From Octadecabacter dasysiphoniae (GTDB lineage Bacteria; Pseudomonadota; Alphaproteobacteria; Rhodobacterales; Rhodobacteraceae): DNA of 64,000 nt. Positions 19,566 through 29,064 of the stretch are shown one piece after another; position 1 is the stretch's first letter; each line of letters starts with the position of its first letter. The position numbers and the translations under genes are program-made. Location of the stretch: positions 930,001 through 994,000 of the forward strand of contig NZ_JAKGAQ010000001.1 of the NCBI RefSeq assembly GCF_021532615.1. Direction: 5' to 3'. Below the pieces are notes generated by a model. That model worked only from the letters and a program-made list of their open reading frames with translations, was not told the DNA's origin and ran no database searches.

Positions 19566-19613
19566 GTCCCCAAAGACCCGAAGCGTTTTCGCTTCGTGTT
19601 GCTGTAAGGGGAC
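19566..19613 (+). promoter_or_regulatory. Nested hairpin in the ccoN leader
   Basis: CGAAGCG and CGCTTCG (19579-19596) form a perfect 7-base stem with a TTTT loop. Outside it, GTCCCC (19566-19571) pairs with GGGGAC (19608-19613), which includes part of the ccoN ribosome-binding site AAGGGG. The inner hairpin would be in the predicted transcript; the outer arm would be present only if transcription starts upstream of about 19566. Confidence 0.45.
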
Positions 19614-19617
19614 CTCC

Positions 19618-21234
19618 ATGAACTATGCAAAATTGATAATTCTCGGGCTGGTCGCGCTGTTTGCCGCGATTGCCACAAATTGGGGCCATGATCTTGCGTA
19701 CCGCGTGCACGCGTTTCTGATTCTGGTCATTGCATCGGGTTTGTTTATCTGGACGCTGCGGCGCACGGACGAACCACCAAGCGCACCAATCAACGGCGAT
19801 ATCTACTTTGACGGGGTGATCCGCGCAGGCGTGATCGCAACCGCATTTTGGGGCATCGCCGGTTTTTTGGTCGGCACGTTCATCGCCTTTCAGCTTGCCT
19901 TTCCGGCGCTGAATTTTGACTGGGGGCAACCATTTACCAACTTCGGCCGCCTGCGCCCGCTGCACACCTCAGCGGTGATTTTTGCGTTTGGTGGCAACGC
20001 GCTGATCGCGACATCCCTTTATGTTGTGCAACGCACCAGTGCGGCGCGTCTTTGGGGCGGCAACACGGCGTGGTTCGTGTTTTGGGGCTATCAGTTGTTC
20101 ATCGTGTTGGCGGCAACCGGATACCTTCTGGGTGCCACGCAATCCAAAGAATATGCAGAACCTGAATGGTACGTCGATATCTGGCTGACAATCGTCTGGC
20201 TGGCCTATCTCGCGGTCTTTTTGGGCACGATCTTCAAGCGCCGTGAAAAACACATCTACGTTGCAAACTGGTTCTTCTTAAGCTTCATCATCACCGTGGC
20301 GATGCTCCACCTTGTTAATAACATCTCAATCCCAGTGTCGATCTGGGGCAGCAAATCTGTGCAAATCTTTTCGGGTGTGCAGGATGCGATGACGCAGTGG
20401 TGGTATGGCCACAACGCGGTTGGCTTTTTCCTCACTGCCGGTTTCCTTGGCATGATGTACTACTTCGTGCCCAAGCAGGCGGGCCGTCCGGTTTATTCCT
20501 ATAAACTGTCGATCATCCACTTCTGGGCGCTGATCTTTTTGTACATCTGGGCGGGTCCGCACCACTTGCACTACACCGCGCTGCCGGATTGGGCATCGAC
20601 CCTTGGCATGGTGTTTTCGATCATCCTGTGGATGCCCAGCTGGGGCGGTATGATCAACGGTCTGATGACACTGCAAGGCGCGTGGGACAAATTGCGCACC
20701 GATCCGATCATGCGGATGTTCGTTCTGTCCCTTGGCTTTTACGGCATGTCCACATTCGAGGGTCCGATGATGTCGATCCGCGCGGTGAACAGCCTGTCAC
20801 ACTATACAGACTGGACCATCGGGCACGTGCATTCCGGCGCACTTGGTTGGAACGGCATGATCACATTCGCCTGCATCTACTTCCTCACACCCAAACTGTG
20901 GGGGCGCGCGAAAATGTATTCTGAATCAGCGATCAACTGGCACTTCTGGCTCGCGACGCTCGGTATCGTTTTGTACGCCGCGTCCATGTGGGTCACCGGC
21001 ATCATGGAAGGTTTGATGTGGCGCGAGGTCGATGACCAGGGCTTCTTGGTCAACTCCTTTGCAGACACCGTGAGCGCGAAGTTCCCGATGTATGTCGTGC
21101 GCGGCCTTGGGGGTGTTTTGTTCCTCAGCGGTGCTTTGATCATGTGCTGGAACATGTGGATGACCATTCGCGGGGCCAAACCCGCGAATGCGCCACTGCC
21201 CGCCCGTAACCCCAACGCCGTTCCGGCTGAATAA
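19618..21234 (+). CDS. ccoN: Cytochrome cbb3 oxidase catalytic subunit I
   Basis: The 538-residue polytopic protein is the catalytic subunit of the high-affinity cbb3 terminal oxidase, holding haem b and the haem b3-CuB oxygen-reducing site in the inner membrane. Characteristic segments include [75 protein letters not shown] and [14 protein letters not shown], which carry the haem and copper histidines. A strong AAGGGG ribosome-binding site precedes it. It leads ccoNOQP under an FNR box, as in other alphaproteobacteria. Confidence 0.97.
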   Translation: MNYAKLIILGLVALFAAIATNWGHDLAYRVHAFLILVIASGLFIWTLRRTDEPPSAPINGDIYFDGVIRAGVIATAFWGIAGFLVGTFIAFQLAFPALNFDWGQPFTNFGRLRPLHTSAVIFAFGGNALIATSLYVVQRTSAARLWGGNTAWFVFWGYQLFIVLAATGYLLGATQSKEYAEPEWYVDIWLTIVWLAYLAVFLGTIFKRREKHIYVANWFFLSFIITVAMLHLVNNISIPVSIWGSKSVQIFSGVQDAMTQWWYGHNAVGFFLTAGFLGMMYYFVPKQAGRPVYSYKLSIIHFWALIFLYIWAGPHHLHYTALPDWASTLGMVFSIILWMPSWGGMINGLMTLQGAWDKLRTDPIMRMFVLSLGFYGMSTFEGPMMSIRAVNSLSHYTDWTIGHVHSGALGWNGMITFACIYFLTPKLWGRAKMYSESAINWHFWLATLGIVLYAASMWVTGIMEGLMWREVDDQGFLVNSFADTVSAKFPMYVVRGLGGVLFLSGALIMCWNMWMTIRGAKPANAPLPARNPNAVPAE

Positions 21235-21245
21235 GGAACCGACCC

Positions 21246-21971
21246 ATGGGTATTTTAGACAAACACGCCATCCTCGAAAAAAGCCCGACCTTGCTTTTGA
21301 CCTTCTCGTTGTTGGTCGTCACGGTCGGGGGGATTGTGGAAATCGCGCCGCTTTTCTGGCTCGAAAACACCATCGAAGAGGTCGAAGGGGTGCGCCCCTA
21401 CAGTCCGCTGGAACTGACGGGCCGTGACATTTACATCCGCGAAGGGTGCTATGTGTGTCACAGCCAAATGATCCGCCCCATGCGCGACGAAGTCGAACGT
21501 TACGGGCATTATTCACTGGCCGCGGAATCGATGTATGACCACCCGCACCAGTGGGGGTCCAAACGCACAGGGCCTGATCTGGCCCGCGTGGGTGGGCGGT
21601 ATTCGGATGCGTGGCACGTGGATCACCTGATGGATCCACAATCCGTCGTTCCCGAAAGCATCATGCCGAAATATGCATTTTTGGCGGATGTAGAGATTGA
21701 GGGCGAACAGATCGAAGCATTGCTGGCGACGCACCGTTTTGTCGGCGTTCCTTACTCGGACGAACAGATCGAACAGGCCTCGTCAGATTTCATGGTGCAG
21801 GCCGACCCGGATGCGGACTGGGACGGGATGCTTGAACGGTACCCCGGTGCGGCTGTGTCCAACTTTGATGGCCAGCCAGAGCTGACGGAAATGGACGCGC
21901 TGATCGCGTATCTGCAGATCCTTGGCACGATGGTTGATTTTTCAACCTTCACCCCAGACGCAAGCCGATAG
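21246..21971 (+). CDS. ccoO: Cytochrome cbb3 oxidase subunit II, mono-haem cytochrome c
   Basis: The 241-residue membrane-anchored cytochrome has one N-terminal transmembrane helix ([24 protein letters not shown]) and a single haem c site C68-YV-C71-H within [26 protein letters not shown], the CcoO signature. It passes electrons from CcoP to CcoN on the periplasmic side. It sits 11 bases after ccoN in the ccoNOQP order. Confidence 0.97.
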   Translation: MGILDKHAILEKSPTLLLTFSLLVVTVGGIVEIAPLFWLENTIEEVEGVRPYSPLELTGRDIYIREGCYVCHSQMIRPMRDEVERYGHYSLAAESMYDHPHQWGSKRTGPDLARVGGRYSDAWHVDHLMDPQSVVPESIMPKYAFLADVEIEGEQIEALLATHRFVGVPYSDEQIEQASSDFMVQADPDADWDGMLERYPGAAVSNFDGQPELTEMDALIAYLQILGTMVDFSTFTPDASR

Positions 21972-21980
21972 GAGGCATCA

Positions 21981-22217
21981 ATGGAAACCTATTCCCTTTT
22001 GCGTGAATTCGCGGACAGCTGGGTGTTGCTGGCGATGTTCGGCTTCTTTCTGGGGGCTGCGATCTGGGCTTTTCTACCCAGCCAAAACAGCGCCCGCGAA
22101 GACGCAAGCCAGATTCCGTTTCGAAATGATATTCCCCCATCCAAATGCGCGGGCACTTGCGCAGATTGCGCAAGCAAAGCGGTGGACGACAAGATGAAAG
22201 GCCTGCGCAATGTCTGA
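21981..22217 (+). CDS. ccoQ: Cytochrome cbb3 oxidase subunit CcoQ, with a cysteine-rich tail
   Basis: The 78-residue protein has one transmembrane helix (WVLLAMFGFFLGAAIWAFLP) followed by the family-like segment REDASQIPFRNDI. CcoQ stabilises the cbb3 complex. It lies between ccoO and ccoP, overlapping ccoP by 8 bases. Its tail contains SKCAGTCADCASKAVDD, with three closely spaced cysteines (C-x3-C-x2-C) that I do not associate with CcoQ and that might bind metal or form disulfides. Confidence 0.9.
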   Translation: METYSLLREFADSWVLLAMFGFFLGAAIWAFLPSQNSAREDASQIPFRNDIPPSKCAGTCADCASKAVDDKMKGLRNV

Positions 22218-23073
22218 TCGCAAAATTGATAAAGAAACCGGCGTAGAAACCACCGGTCACAGCTGGGACGGCATCGAAGAGCTGAACAACCCGCTGCCGC
22301 GTTGGTGGCTTTGGACGCTTTATGCCTGTGTGGTTTGGGGCATCGGATACAGCATCGCCTATCCGGCGTGGCCAATGATTTCAGGCGCAACCAAGGGTCT
22401 GCTTGAATATTCGACCCGTGGCCAAGTCGCCAGTGACATCGCCGCACACAACGCCCAGAACGAAGGCCTTGTGGCGGAACTTCTGGCCGCTGATCTGACG
22501 ACACTGGCACCGACAAGCGATTTGCACCGCTATGCCAACGCGCGCGGCAGTGCGGTGTTCAAGGCGCAGTGCAGCCAGTGTCACGGGGCAGGGGCGGCGG
22601 GCGCTGTCGGCTATCCCAATTTGTTGGACAACGATTGGCTTTGGGGCGGTGACATTGAAAACATCGTCTACACTGTCAATCACGGCATCCGAAACGATAC
22701 CGACTTTGACTCCCGCTATTCTGAAATGCCCGCCTACGATGACATCTTTGAAAACGATGAAATCGCAGCGGTGGTGGAATATGTGATCAGCCTGTCGTCC
22801 ACAGAATTTGATGCCGATCTGGCAGAGGCGGGCGTTGATCTATTCATGGACAATTGCGCGGCCTGTCACGGCGACGAAGGTTTGGGCAATCGTGACCTTG
22901 GCGCGCCGAACCTGGCGGATGCGATCTGGCTTTATGGCGGTTCGCGACAGACGGTCGAATACACCGTGCGCAATGCCCGCTACGGGGTCATGCCAGCCTG
23001 GGGCCAACGCCTAAGCGATGAAGACGTGCGCGCTGTGTCGATCTATGTCCACGCGCTTGGCGGCGGTGAATAA
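22210..23073 (+). CDS. ccoP: Cytochrome cbb3 oxidase subunit III, di-haem cytochrome c
   Basis: The 287-residue subunit has an N-terminal DGIEELNNPLPRWWLWTLYACVVWGIGYSIAYPAWP anchor, a CcoP hallmark. Two haem c motifs follow: CSQCH at about residue 121 and CAACH at about residue 216. It receives electrons from cytochrome c and hands them to CcoO. It ends the ccoNOQP operon and is followed by a strong terminator. Confidence 0.97.
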   Translation: MSDRKIDKETGVETTGHSWDGIEELNNPLPRWWLWTLYACVVWGIGYSIAYPAWPMISGATKGLLEYSTRGQVASDIAAHNAQNEGLVAELLAADLTTLAPTSDLHRYANARGSAVFKAQCSQCHGAGAAGAVGYPNLLDNDWLWGGDIENIVYTVNHGIRNDTDFDSRYSEMPAYDDIFENDEIAAVVEYVISLSSTEFDADLAEAGVDLFMDNCAACHGDEGLGNRDLGAPNLADAIWLYGGSRQTVEYTVRNARYGVMPAWGQRLSDEDVRAVSIYVHALGGGE

Positions 23074-23120
23074 CCCGCGCGCCTGACCAATCCCTAGCCC
23101 CAAAAGTCGGGGGGTACTCC

Positions 23121-23155
23121 CCACCGGTGCAAAACGACGCATCGGTGGTTTTTTT
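23121..23155 (+). terminator. Rho-independent terminator after ccoP
   Basis: CCACCGGTGC pairs with GCATCGGTGG (one G-U pair) and is followed by seven T residues. Its T tract overlaps the first two bases of the FNR box that serves ccoG. Confidence 0.88.
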
Positions 23156-23167
23156 GATCGAGATCAA
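23154..23167. promoter_or_regulatory. FNR box upstream of ccoG
   Basis: TTGATCGAGATCAA is a perfect FNR consensus. Class II spacing would give a start near 23202, 18 bases before ccoG. Confidence 0.88.
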
Positions 23168-23219
23168 AGCCCGTACCAGTGCCGCTGGTTAGAACAAAGC
23201 ATACCAAGGGACCCCGTGT

Positions 23220-24638
23220 ATGACCCAATCGACCCTTTATGCGCCGCAAGAACCGGTCTTTCCCCGCAAAGTATCGGGCCGTTTTCGCAATCTGAAATGG
23301 TGGATCATGGCGATCACCTTGGGGATTTACTACATCACCCCTTGGATCAGATGGGACCGAGGCGCGAACCTACCCGATCAAGCCGTGCTGGTCGATATGG
23401 CGAACCGCCGCTTCTATTTCTTCTGGATCGAAATCTGGCCCCACGAATTCTATTTTGTGGCGGGACTGCTGATCATGGCGGGGCTTGGCCTGTTCTTGTT
23501 CACATCTGCCATGGGCCGGGTGTGGTGTGGCTATACTTGCCCGCAAACGGTTTGGACCGACCTGTTTATTCTGGTTGAACGCTGGATTGAGGGAGACCGC
23601 AACGCGCGGGTGCGCCTGTACAATGCCAGGTGGGATCTCAAGAAATGGCGCCTGCGGCTGTTCAAATGGGGCATCTGGTTGGTCATCGCGGTCGCGACAG
23701 GTGGCGCGTGGGTGTTCTATTTTACGGACGCCCCCACTTTGTTGACTAACTTGCTGAACTTTTCGGCGCATCCGGCCGCCTACATCACCATCGCCATTCT
23801 AACAGCGACCACGTTTCTGTTTGGCGGCTTTGCGCGCGAACAAATCTGTATTTATGCCTGCCCATGGCCGCGCATTCAGGCTGCGATGATGGACCCTGAC
23901 ACCATCACCGTCGCTTACCGCGAATGGCGCGGCGAACCACGCCGCCATTCCGCCGAGGTCAAAGACGGTGCCGAGCAGGGCGATTGCATCGATTGCATGG
24001 CCTGCGTGAATGTCTGCCCTGTGGGGATCGACATCCGCGATGGTCAGCAAATGGAATGTATCACCTGCGCGCTGTGCATTGATGCCTGCGATGATGTGAT
24101 GGAAAAGATCGGCAAACCGCGCGGCTTGATCGATTATATCGCGCTGTCAGACGAGCCGGCAGAACGTGCGGGCCAACCACCCACACTCGTCTGGAAACAT
24201 ATACTGCGCCCACGCACGATCTTTTACACCGCCATTTGGGGCGCGATCGGTGTCGGTTTGATGTATGCCTTGTTCATCCGCACGGATGTCGAACTGACGG
24301 TCAGCCCCGTGCGCAATCCGACCTATGTGCTGCAGTCTGACGGGGCTGTACGCAACATTTATGACGTGCGTTTGCGCAATAAAACGGGCGATGATCGCAC
24401 ATTCCATCTGAGCCTGACGAGCGATGAAATCCTGCGGATCGATCTTGAAGGGGCGGATGGTCTTCGCACCGTTCAGATCCCCGCCGACACCACGATTTTG
24501 CAACGCGTTTACGTGACAGCCCGCGCCAATGATCCGGCGGCCACCATCGCCATGACAGATTTGCGTCTTTGGGTTGAAGACATCGACACAAACGAACGCG
24601 CCAGCCGCAACACCACTTTCAACGGGAGAGACCAATGA
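23220..24638 (+). CDS. ccoG: Cytochrome c oxidase accessory protein CcoG (FixG), copper-reductase type ferredoxin
   Basis: The 472-residue membrane protein has about five transmembrane helices and two 4Fe-4S ferredoxin motifs (CIDCMACVNVCPVGIDIRDG, then MECITCALCIDACDDVM). It ends in a periplasmic immunoglobulin-like domain. CcoG proteins reduce Cu(II) for cbb3 oxidase copper insertion. It leads ccoGHIS under its own FNR box. RVWCGYTCPQTVWTDLF early in the protein is a further conserved cysteine motif. Confidence 0.95.
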   Translation: MTQSTLYAPQEPVFPRKVSGRFRNLKWWIMAITLGIYYITPWIRWDRGANLPDQAVLVDMANRRFYFFWIEIWPHEFYFVAGLLIMAGLGLFLFTSAMGRVWCGYTCPQTVWTDLFILVERWIEGDRNARVRLYNARWDLKKWRLRLFKWGIWLVIAVATGGAWVFYFTDAPTLLTNLLNFSAHPAAYITIAILTATTFLFGGFAREQICIYACPWPRIQAAMMDPDTITVAYREWRGEPRRHSAEVKDGAEQGDCIDCMACVNVCPVGIDIRDGQQMECITCALCIDACDDVMEKIGKPRGLIDYIALSDEPAERAGQPPTLVWKHILRPRTIFYTAIWGAIGVGLMYALFIRTDVELTVSPVRNPTYVLQSDGAVRNIYDVRLRNKTGDDRTFHLSLTSDEILRIDLEGADGLRTVQIPADTTILQRVYVTARANDPAATIAMTDLRLWVEDIDTNERASRNTTFNGRDQ

Positions 24639-25087
24639 TAACCGAAATCAAAGGATGGCACGTTTTAACAGGCTTCATCATGGCGTTTGGCGTCATCATC
24701 TCGGTCAATCTGACACTGGCCTACAACGCCGTGCGCACGTTTCCGGGGTTGGAGGTCGCCAATTCCTACGTCGCCAGTCAGGCGTTTGATGAAAACCGCA
24801 CAGCACAGCTTGCGCTGGGGTGGGACGTGTCCGCGCAGCTCAGCGGAAACATACTTTCGTTAATCATTCTTGAGGATGGCGCAGCGATTGCCCCCCAGAT
24901 CGAACGCGCGACATTCGGGCGGGCCACCCATGTGGGGCAAGACCAGACGCCTGTGTTTGAATTTGATGGCACAGCCCTGCGGGCCACGATTGATGGTGGT
25001 GAGGGCAACTGGAACCTGCGATTGCGCGCCCGCGCAGCTGACGGAACCCTGTTTGAACAGCGGGTGATCGTTGAGGTCGCGGGATGA
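24635..25087 (+). CDS. ccoH: CcoH (FixH) cbb3 oxidase assembly protein
   Basis: The 150-residue protein has one N-terminal membrane helix (HVLTGFIMAFGVIISVNLTLAYNAV) and a periplasmic domain (FPGLEVANSYVASQAFDENRTAQLALGWDVSAQ) typical of FixH. It overlaps both neighbours by 4 bases (ATGA), showing tight coupling. It is needed for stable cbb3 assembly; its exact biochemical role is not known. Confidence 0.93.
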   Translation: MITEIKGWHVLTGFIMAFGVIISVNLTLAYNAVRTFPGLEVANSYVASQAFDENRTAQLALGWDVSAQLSGNILSLIILEDGAAIAPQIERATFGRATHVGQDQTPVFEFDGTALRATIDGGEGNWNLRLRARAADGTLFEQRVIVEVAG

Positions 25088-27201
25088 TATCGGCCTGTCC
25101 CGCCTGTAGCGCCGCCCCCTTGGCCGAGGACATAGCGACCGGCCCCGGCCTGCAATTTTCGCTGCCCACGATCCATTGCGCGGCCTGCATCGGTAAGATC
25201 GAACGCGGCCTTGCGGCGGTGCCCGGCGTGCAGTCAGTGCGTGTTAATCTGTCACTGAAACGCCTGACCGTGGAAGGGCCCGTTGACCCCTCCGTGATTG
25301 AGGCGAACCTGACGAATTTAGGGTTTGAGGCCTACCCCCTCGACCTCGAAGCGCTGAGCGCGGCGCGTGATGATCAGGGCCGCGTGTTGCTGTTGCGCAT
25401 GGCCGTTGCTGGTTTTGCAATGATGAATGTCATGTTGTTGTCCGTTGCCGTGTGGTCCGGCGCTGTGGATGCGACCCGTGATCTGTTCCACCTGATTTCA
25501 GCCATGATCGCGCTGCCCGTGGTCGCCTATTCCGGCCAGCCGTTTTTCCAGAATGCGTGGTCGGCCTTGCGCGTGCGTCGCCTGAATATGGATGTGCCGA
25601 TTTCGCTGGCCATCATCCTTGCCGCTGGCATGTCACTGTTTGAAACGCTGAACGGTGGCGAACACGCCTATTTCGATGCGGCCCTGTCGTTGACGTTTTT
25701 CCTGCTGATCGGGCGGTACATGGACCACCAGACGCGCAGTGCCGCGCGCTCTGCCGCGAAAGAACTCACCGCGCTTGAGGTTCAGACGGCCCAGCGGTTG
25801 ACGGCCAATGGCGTGCAGACGGTCAATGCCGCAGTCCTTCAAATTGGCGATGTGGTGCTGGTGGCGTCGGGCGCGCGCGTACCTGTTGACGGTGTTCTGG
25901 AAACCGAAGGGGCAGTTATGGACCGCGCCTTGCTGACAGGCGAAAGCGCGGCCGTTTCTGTCGACCGTGGGGATGCGTTGCAGATGGGCGAAGTGAACCT
26001 TGGCGCGCCGCTGCACATTCGCGCGACAGCCGTGGGCGAAGACACATCCCTGCGCCGCATGGCCGCGATGATCGAAACGGCGGAAAACGGGCGCAACAGC
26101 TATACGGCACTGGCGGACCGCGCTGCGCAAATCTATGCGCCCGCCGTTCACCTGCTGGCCTTGGTCGCCTTTCTGGGCTGGGTCGTGGCGACGGGTGATG
26201 TGCGCCATTCCCTTAACATCGCAATCGCGGTGTTGATCATCACGTGTCCCTGCGCCCTTGGCCTTGCTGTGCCTGCGGTTTCTACAGCCGCCATAAGCCG
26301 GTTGTTTTCTGCGGGGTATCTGGTGAAACACGCAACCGCGCTTGAACGGCTGGCGGACGTTGATCACATCGTGTTCGACAAGACCGGAACCCTGACACTG
26401 CCCGCGATTTCCCTATCTTCGCACTTCAATGACCGCGACAAAGCCATCGCAAAGGCGCTCGCGCAGGCATCAAACCACCCCCTGTCCAAGGCTTTGGTTG
26501 AGGAGGTCGGTGAGGTCGTTCCAGCCACGCTGCACGATATCGAAGAAATCGCAGGGCAGGGTGTTCAGGGCCGTCATGCGGGCCAGATTGTGCGCCTTGG
26601 CCGGGGTGCGTGGCTTGGTGCAGATTTCGCAGGGCTTGGGCTGAAGCTCGGTGATGGCGCCGCCCATGAAATCGAAGCATCCGAAACGTTGCGCCGCGGG
26701 ATCAAGGACGCGCTGACCCACCTGAAACTGCCCGCCGAAATCCTGACGGGGGACGCGATTGGCCCTGCCCAAACCATTGCCAATCAGATCGGGTTGCCCG
26801 TTACGGCGCAGGCGCGCCCACAAGACAAACTGGATCGTCTGGATGCATTGGCAGCGCAGGGCCACGCTGTTTTGATGGTCGGGGACGGGTTGAATGACAC
26901 CGCCGCATTGGCCAGCGCGCATGCGTCCATCGCCCCGTCCACAGCGCTTGAGGCGTCGCGCAACGCAGCCGATGTTGTCGCGCTGAAGGAAAGCTTTGTG
27001 GATCTGCCGCTTGTGCTGGCCGTCGCTGCGGCCAGCCGCAGCCTGTCGCAACAAAACTTTGCCATCGCGGCGGTCTATAACCTGATCGCTGTGCCCATCG
27101 CCCTGGCCGGATTTGCGACACCGCTGGCCGCGGCCCTTGCGATGTCGCTGTCATCTATTACCGTGCTTATGAATTCCCAACGGATGAGGTTTGTGAAATG
27201 A
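25084..27201 (+). CDS. ccoI: Copper-transporting P1B-type ATPase CcoI (FixI)
   Basis: The 705-residue ATPase begins with a cysteine-rich region and a heavy-metal-associated domain (IHCAACIGKIERGL). Later come the membrane CPC motif (ITCPCALGLAVP), the phosphorylation site DKTGTL and the hinge VGDGLNDTAAL. It exports copper across the inner membrane for the CuB site of cbb3 oxidase rather than for detoxification, as judged by its place in ccoGHIS. Neighbouring genes overlap at both ends (ATGA). Confidence 0.95.
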   Translation: MISACPACSAAPLAEDIATGPGLQFSLPTIHCAACIGKIERGLAAVPGVQSVRVNLSLKRLTVEGPVDPSVIEANLTNLGFEAYPLDLEALSAARDDQGRVLLLRMAVAGFAMMNVMLLSVAVWSGAVDATRDLFHLISAMIALPVVAYSGQPFFQNAWSALRVRRLNMDVPISLAIILAAGMSLFETLNGGEHAYFDAALSLTFFLLIGRYMDHQTRSAARSAAKELTALEVQTAQRLTANGVQTVNAAVLQIGDVVLVASGARVPVDGVLETEGAVMDRALLTGESAAVSVDRGDALQMGEVNLGAPLHIRATAVGEDTSLRRMAAMIETAENGRNSYTALADRAAQIYAPAVHLLALVAFLGWVVATGDVRHSLNIAIAVLIITCPCALGLAVPAVSTAAISRLFSAGYLVKHATALERLADVDHIVFDKTGTLTLPAISLSSHFNDRDKAIAKALAQASNHPLSKALVEEVGEVVPATLHDIEEIAGQGVQGRHAGQIVRLGRGAWLGADFAGLGLKLGDGAAHEIEASETLRRGIKDALTHLKLPAEILTGDAIGPAQTIANQIGLPVTAQARPQDKLDRLDALAAQGHAVLMVGDGLNDTAALASAHASIAPSTALEASRNAADVVALKESFVDLPLVLAVAAASRSLSQQNFAIAAVYNLIAVPIALAGFATPLAAALAMSLSSITVLMNSQRMRFVK

Positions 27202-27338
27202 ATGTTCTGGTTATTTTGATACCTGTTTCGCTTTTCCTTGGCGGTGTGGGTTTGGCGGCGTTTTTGTGGACGGTACGGTCGGATCAGTACGACGACGACA
27301 AAGGCAATGCAGCGCGCATTTTGCTGGACGACGATTAG
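27198..27338 (+). CDS. ccoS: CcoS (FixS) cbb3 oxidase maturation protein
   Basis: This 46-residue protein starts at an ATG overlapping the ccoI stop (ATGA). It reads MNVLVILIPVSLFLGGVGLAAFLW, one membrane helix, then TVRSDQYDDDKGNAARILLDDD. The YDD-x-KGxAxRIL pattern is the FixS signature. It is required for cofactor insertion into cbb3 oxidase and closes the ccoGHIS operon. Its small size makes it easy to miss. Confidence 0.93.
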   Translation: MNVLVILIPVSLFLGGVGLAAFLWTVRSDQYDDDKGNAARILLDDD

Positions 27339-27397
27339 GCATTTCGCCCATTGTAAATGTGATCCCGTAAGGGTGCACACGACAGCAGGGCAGGCGG

Positions 27398-28999
27398 ATG
27401 ACCAAGAACGTTCTTTTCATCATGTGCGACCAGTTGCGCGCCGATTATCTGGGCTGCGGCGGCCACCCGACCATTCGCACCCCCAACATTGACGCCCTTG
27501 CGGCGCGCGGCGTGCAGTTTAGCCAATCCTACGTCCAAAGCCCGATCTGCGGCCCCAGCCGGATGAGCACGTATACGGGGCGCTACGTCCGCAGCCACGG
27601 GTCTGATTACAATCAGGTGCCGTTGCGGGTCGGCGAATGGACGCTGGGCGATCACCTGAACAAGTTTGGTGCGCGCGCCGTGCTGTGCGGTAAGACCCAT
27701 ATGCGCGCTGACGTGGACGGTATGGCGCGCCTTGGCATTGATCCTGACAGTCCCAAAGGACGTCACATTGCAGAATGCGGTTTTGACGTTTGGGACCGTC
27801 TTGATGGCCTGCACCCAACGGGCGGGCGCGCGCCAAGCCATTACAACGACTATTTGCGACGCCACGGATTTGATGGTGAAAACCCGTGGGAAGAATGGGC
27901 GGCATCAGTCGTCGACATAGACGGGAAGGTGAAAAACGGCTGGTTGAACGAAAATGCGCATCTGCCGGCGCGCATCCCCGAAGAACATTCCGAAACCGCC
28001 TATTCCACAACTCGCGCGATTGAATTCATGCAGCAGGCGGACGGCGATCCTTGGTGCCTTCACCTCAGCTACATCAAGCCCCATTGGCCCATGGCTGCAC
28101 CTGCGCCCTACCATGACATGTATGGGCCCGATGACATCGTGGCACCCGTGCGCGCCGGCCATGAAAAGACCGACGCGCATCCGGTGTATCGCCACAATCA
28201 AGACGTTCGCCATTCACAAATCTACAACCGCGACGGCGCGCGTGAAAAGGTCATCGCAAGCTACATGGGTCTGATCACCCAGATCGATGATCATATCGGC
28301 AGGCTAATTACCTTTATGGAAGACACAGGCCGGATGATGGACACGATGATTGTGTTCACGTCTGACCACGGCGATTATCTGGGCGATCATTGGATGGGTG
28401 AAAAGCTGTATTTTCATGACCAATCCGTGCGGGTGCCGATGATTATTTATGATCCGTCACCGCAGGCAGACGCCACACGCGGCACCACCGATCCACGCTT
28501 AAGCGAAGCCATCGATCTGGCCCCGACCATCGTGGATTTCATGGGCGGCGATGTTCAATCGCATATCCTAGAAGGGCGATCCTTGCTGCCATTGATCCGC
28601 GGGGAGGAGACCGACTGGCGGACCTGTGCGTTTTCGCAGGCCGATTTCAGTCACATTTCCACGCGCGCCGCCCTTGGCCATCCGGCCGAGGATTGCGGGA
28701 TGGTCATGGCCTTTGATGGGCGCTGGAAATACGTCTACGCCAAGGGGCTTCCGGCGATGCTGTTTGATCTTGAAACCGATCCGCAGGAATTCAACGACCT
28801 TGGCGGCGATCCGGCCTTTGCGGATGAATGCGGCCGCATGCAGGCCCATGTTCTGGACTGGGCCTTGGGCGGTAAAACGCGGGTCACGCAAACGCAGGCC
28901 GAAATCGAAAACGCCAAACCCGCATCAGCAAGCGGTATCCTGATCGGGTTCTGGGATGAGGCCGAACACCGCGCCGCGCAGGCGCGCAACAACAGCTAA
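27398..28999 (+). CDS. Sulfatase / phosphonate monoester hydrolase family protein
   Basis: The 533-residue protein belongs to the alkaline-phosphatase-like sulfatase superfamily. The C51-GPSR motif is the formylglycine conversion site (C-x-P-x-R), and metal ligands are seen in LFIMCDQLRADYLG and FTSDHGDYLGDHWMGEK. It lacks a signal peptide, so it is probably cytoplasmic, as phosphonate monoester hydrolases and some choline-sulfatase relatives are. Whether it acts on a sulfate, phosphate diester or phosphonate ester cannot be told. It lies 59 bases after ccoS and before the fds regulator, with no obvious functional link to either. Confidence 0.85.
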   Translation: MTKNVLFIMCDQLRADYLGCGGHPTIRTPNIDALAARGVQFSQSYVQSPICGPSRMSTYTGRYVRSHGSDYNQVPLRVGEWTLGDHLNKFGARAVLCGKTHMRADVDGMARLGIDPDSPKGRHIAECGFDVWDRLDGLHPTGGRAPSHYNDYLRRHGFDGENPWEEWAASVVDIDGKVKNGWLNENAHLPARIPEEHSETAYSTTRAIEFMQQADGDPWCLHLSYIKPHWPMAAPAPYHDMYGPDDIVAPVRAGHEKTDAHPVYRHNQDVRHSQIYNRDGAREKVIASYMGLITQIDDHIGRLITFMEDTGRMMDTMIVFTSDHGDYLGDHWMGEKLYFHDQSVRVPMIIYDPSPQADATRGTTDPRLSEAIDLAPTIVDFMGGDVQSHILEGRSLLPLIRGEETDWRTCAFSQADFSHISTRAALGHPAEDCGMVMAFDGRWKYVYAKGLPAMLFDLETDPQEFNDLGGDPAFADECGRMQAHVLDWALGGKTRVTQTQAEIENAKPASASGILIGFWDEAEHRAAQARNNS

Positions 29000-29032
29000 A
29001 CGACAGGGTTGCATCAATTGTTGCTGGGGTAT

Positions 29033-29053
29033 TTGATAGGCATATCCTATCGA
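29033..29053. promoter_or_regulatory. Operator candidate upstream of the fds LysR regulator
   Basis: TTGATAG-N7-CTATCGA is an almost perfect inverted repeat (6 of 7 pairs), 11 bases before the regulator's ATG. The same element recurs before fdsG, which makes a specific LysR site likely. Confidence 0.7.
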
Positions 29054-29064
29054 AAGGCCGCGCC

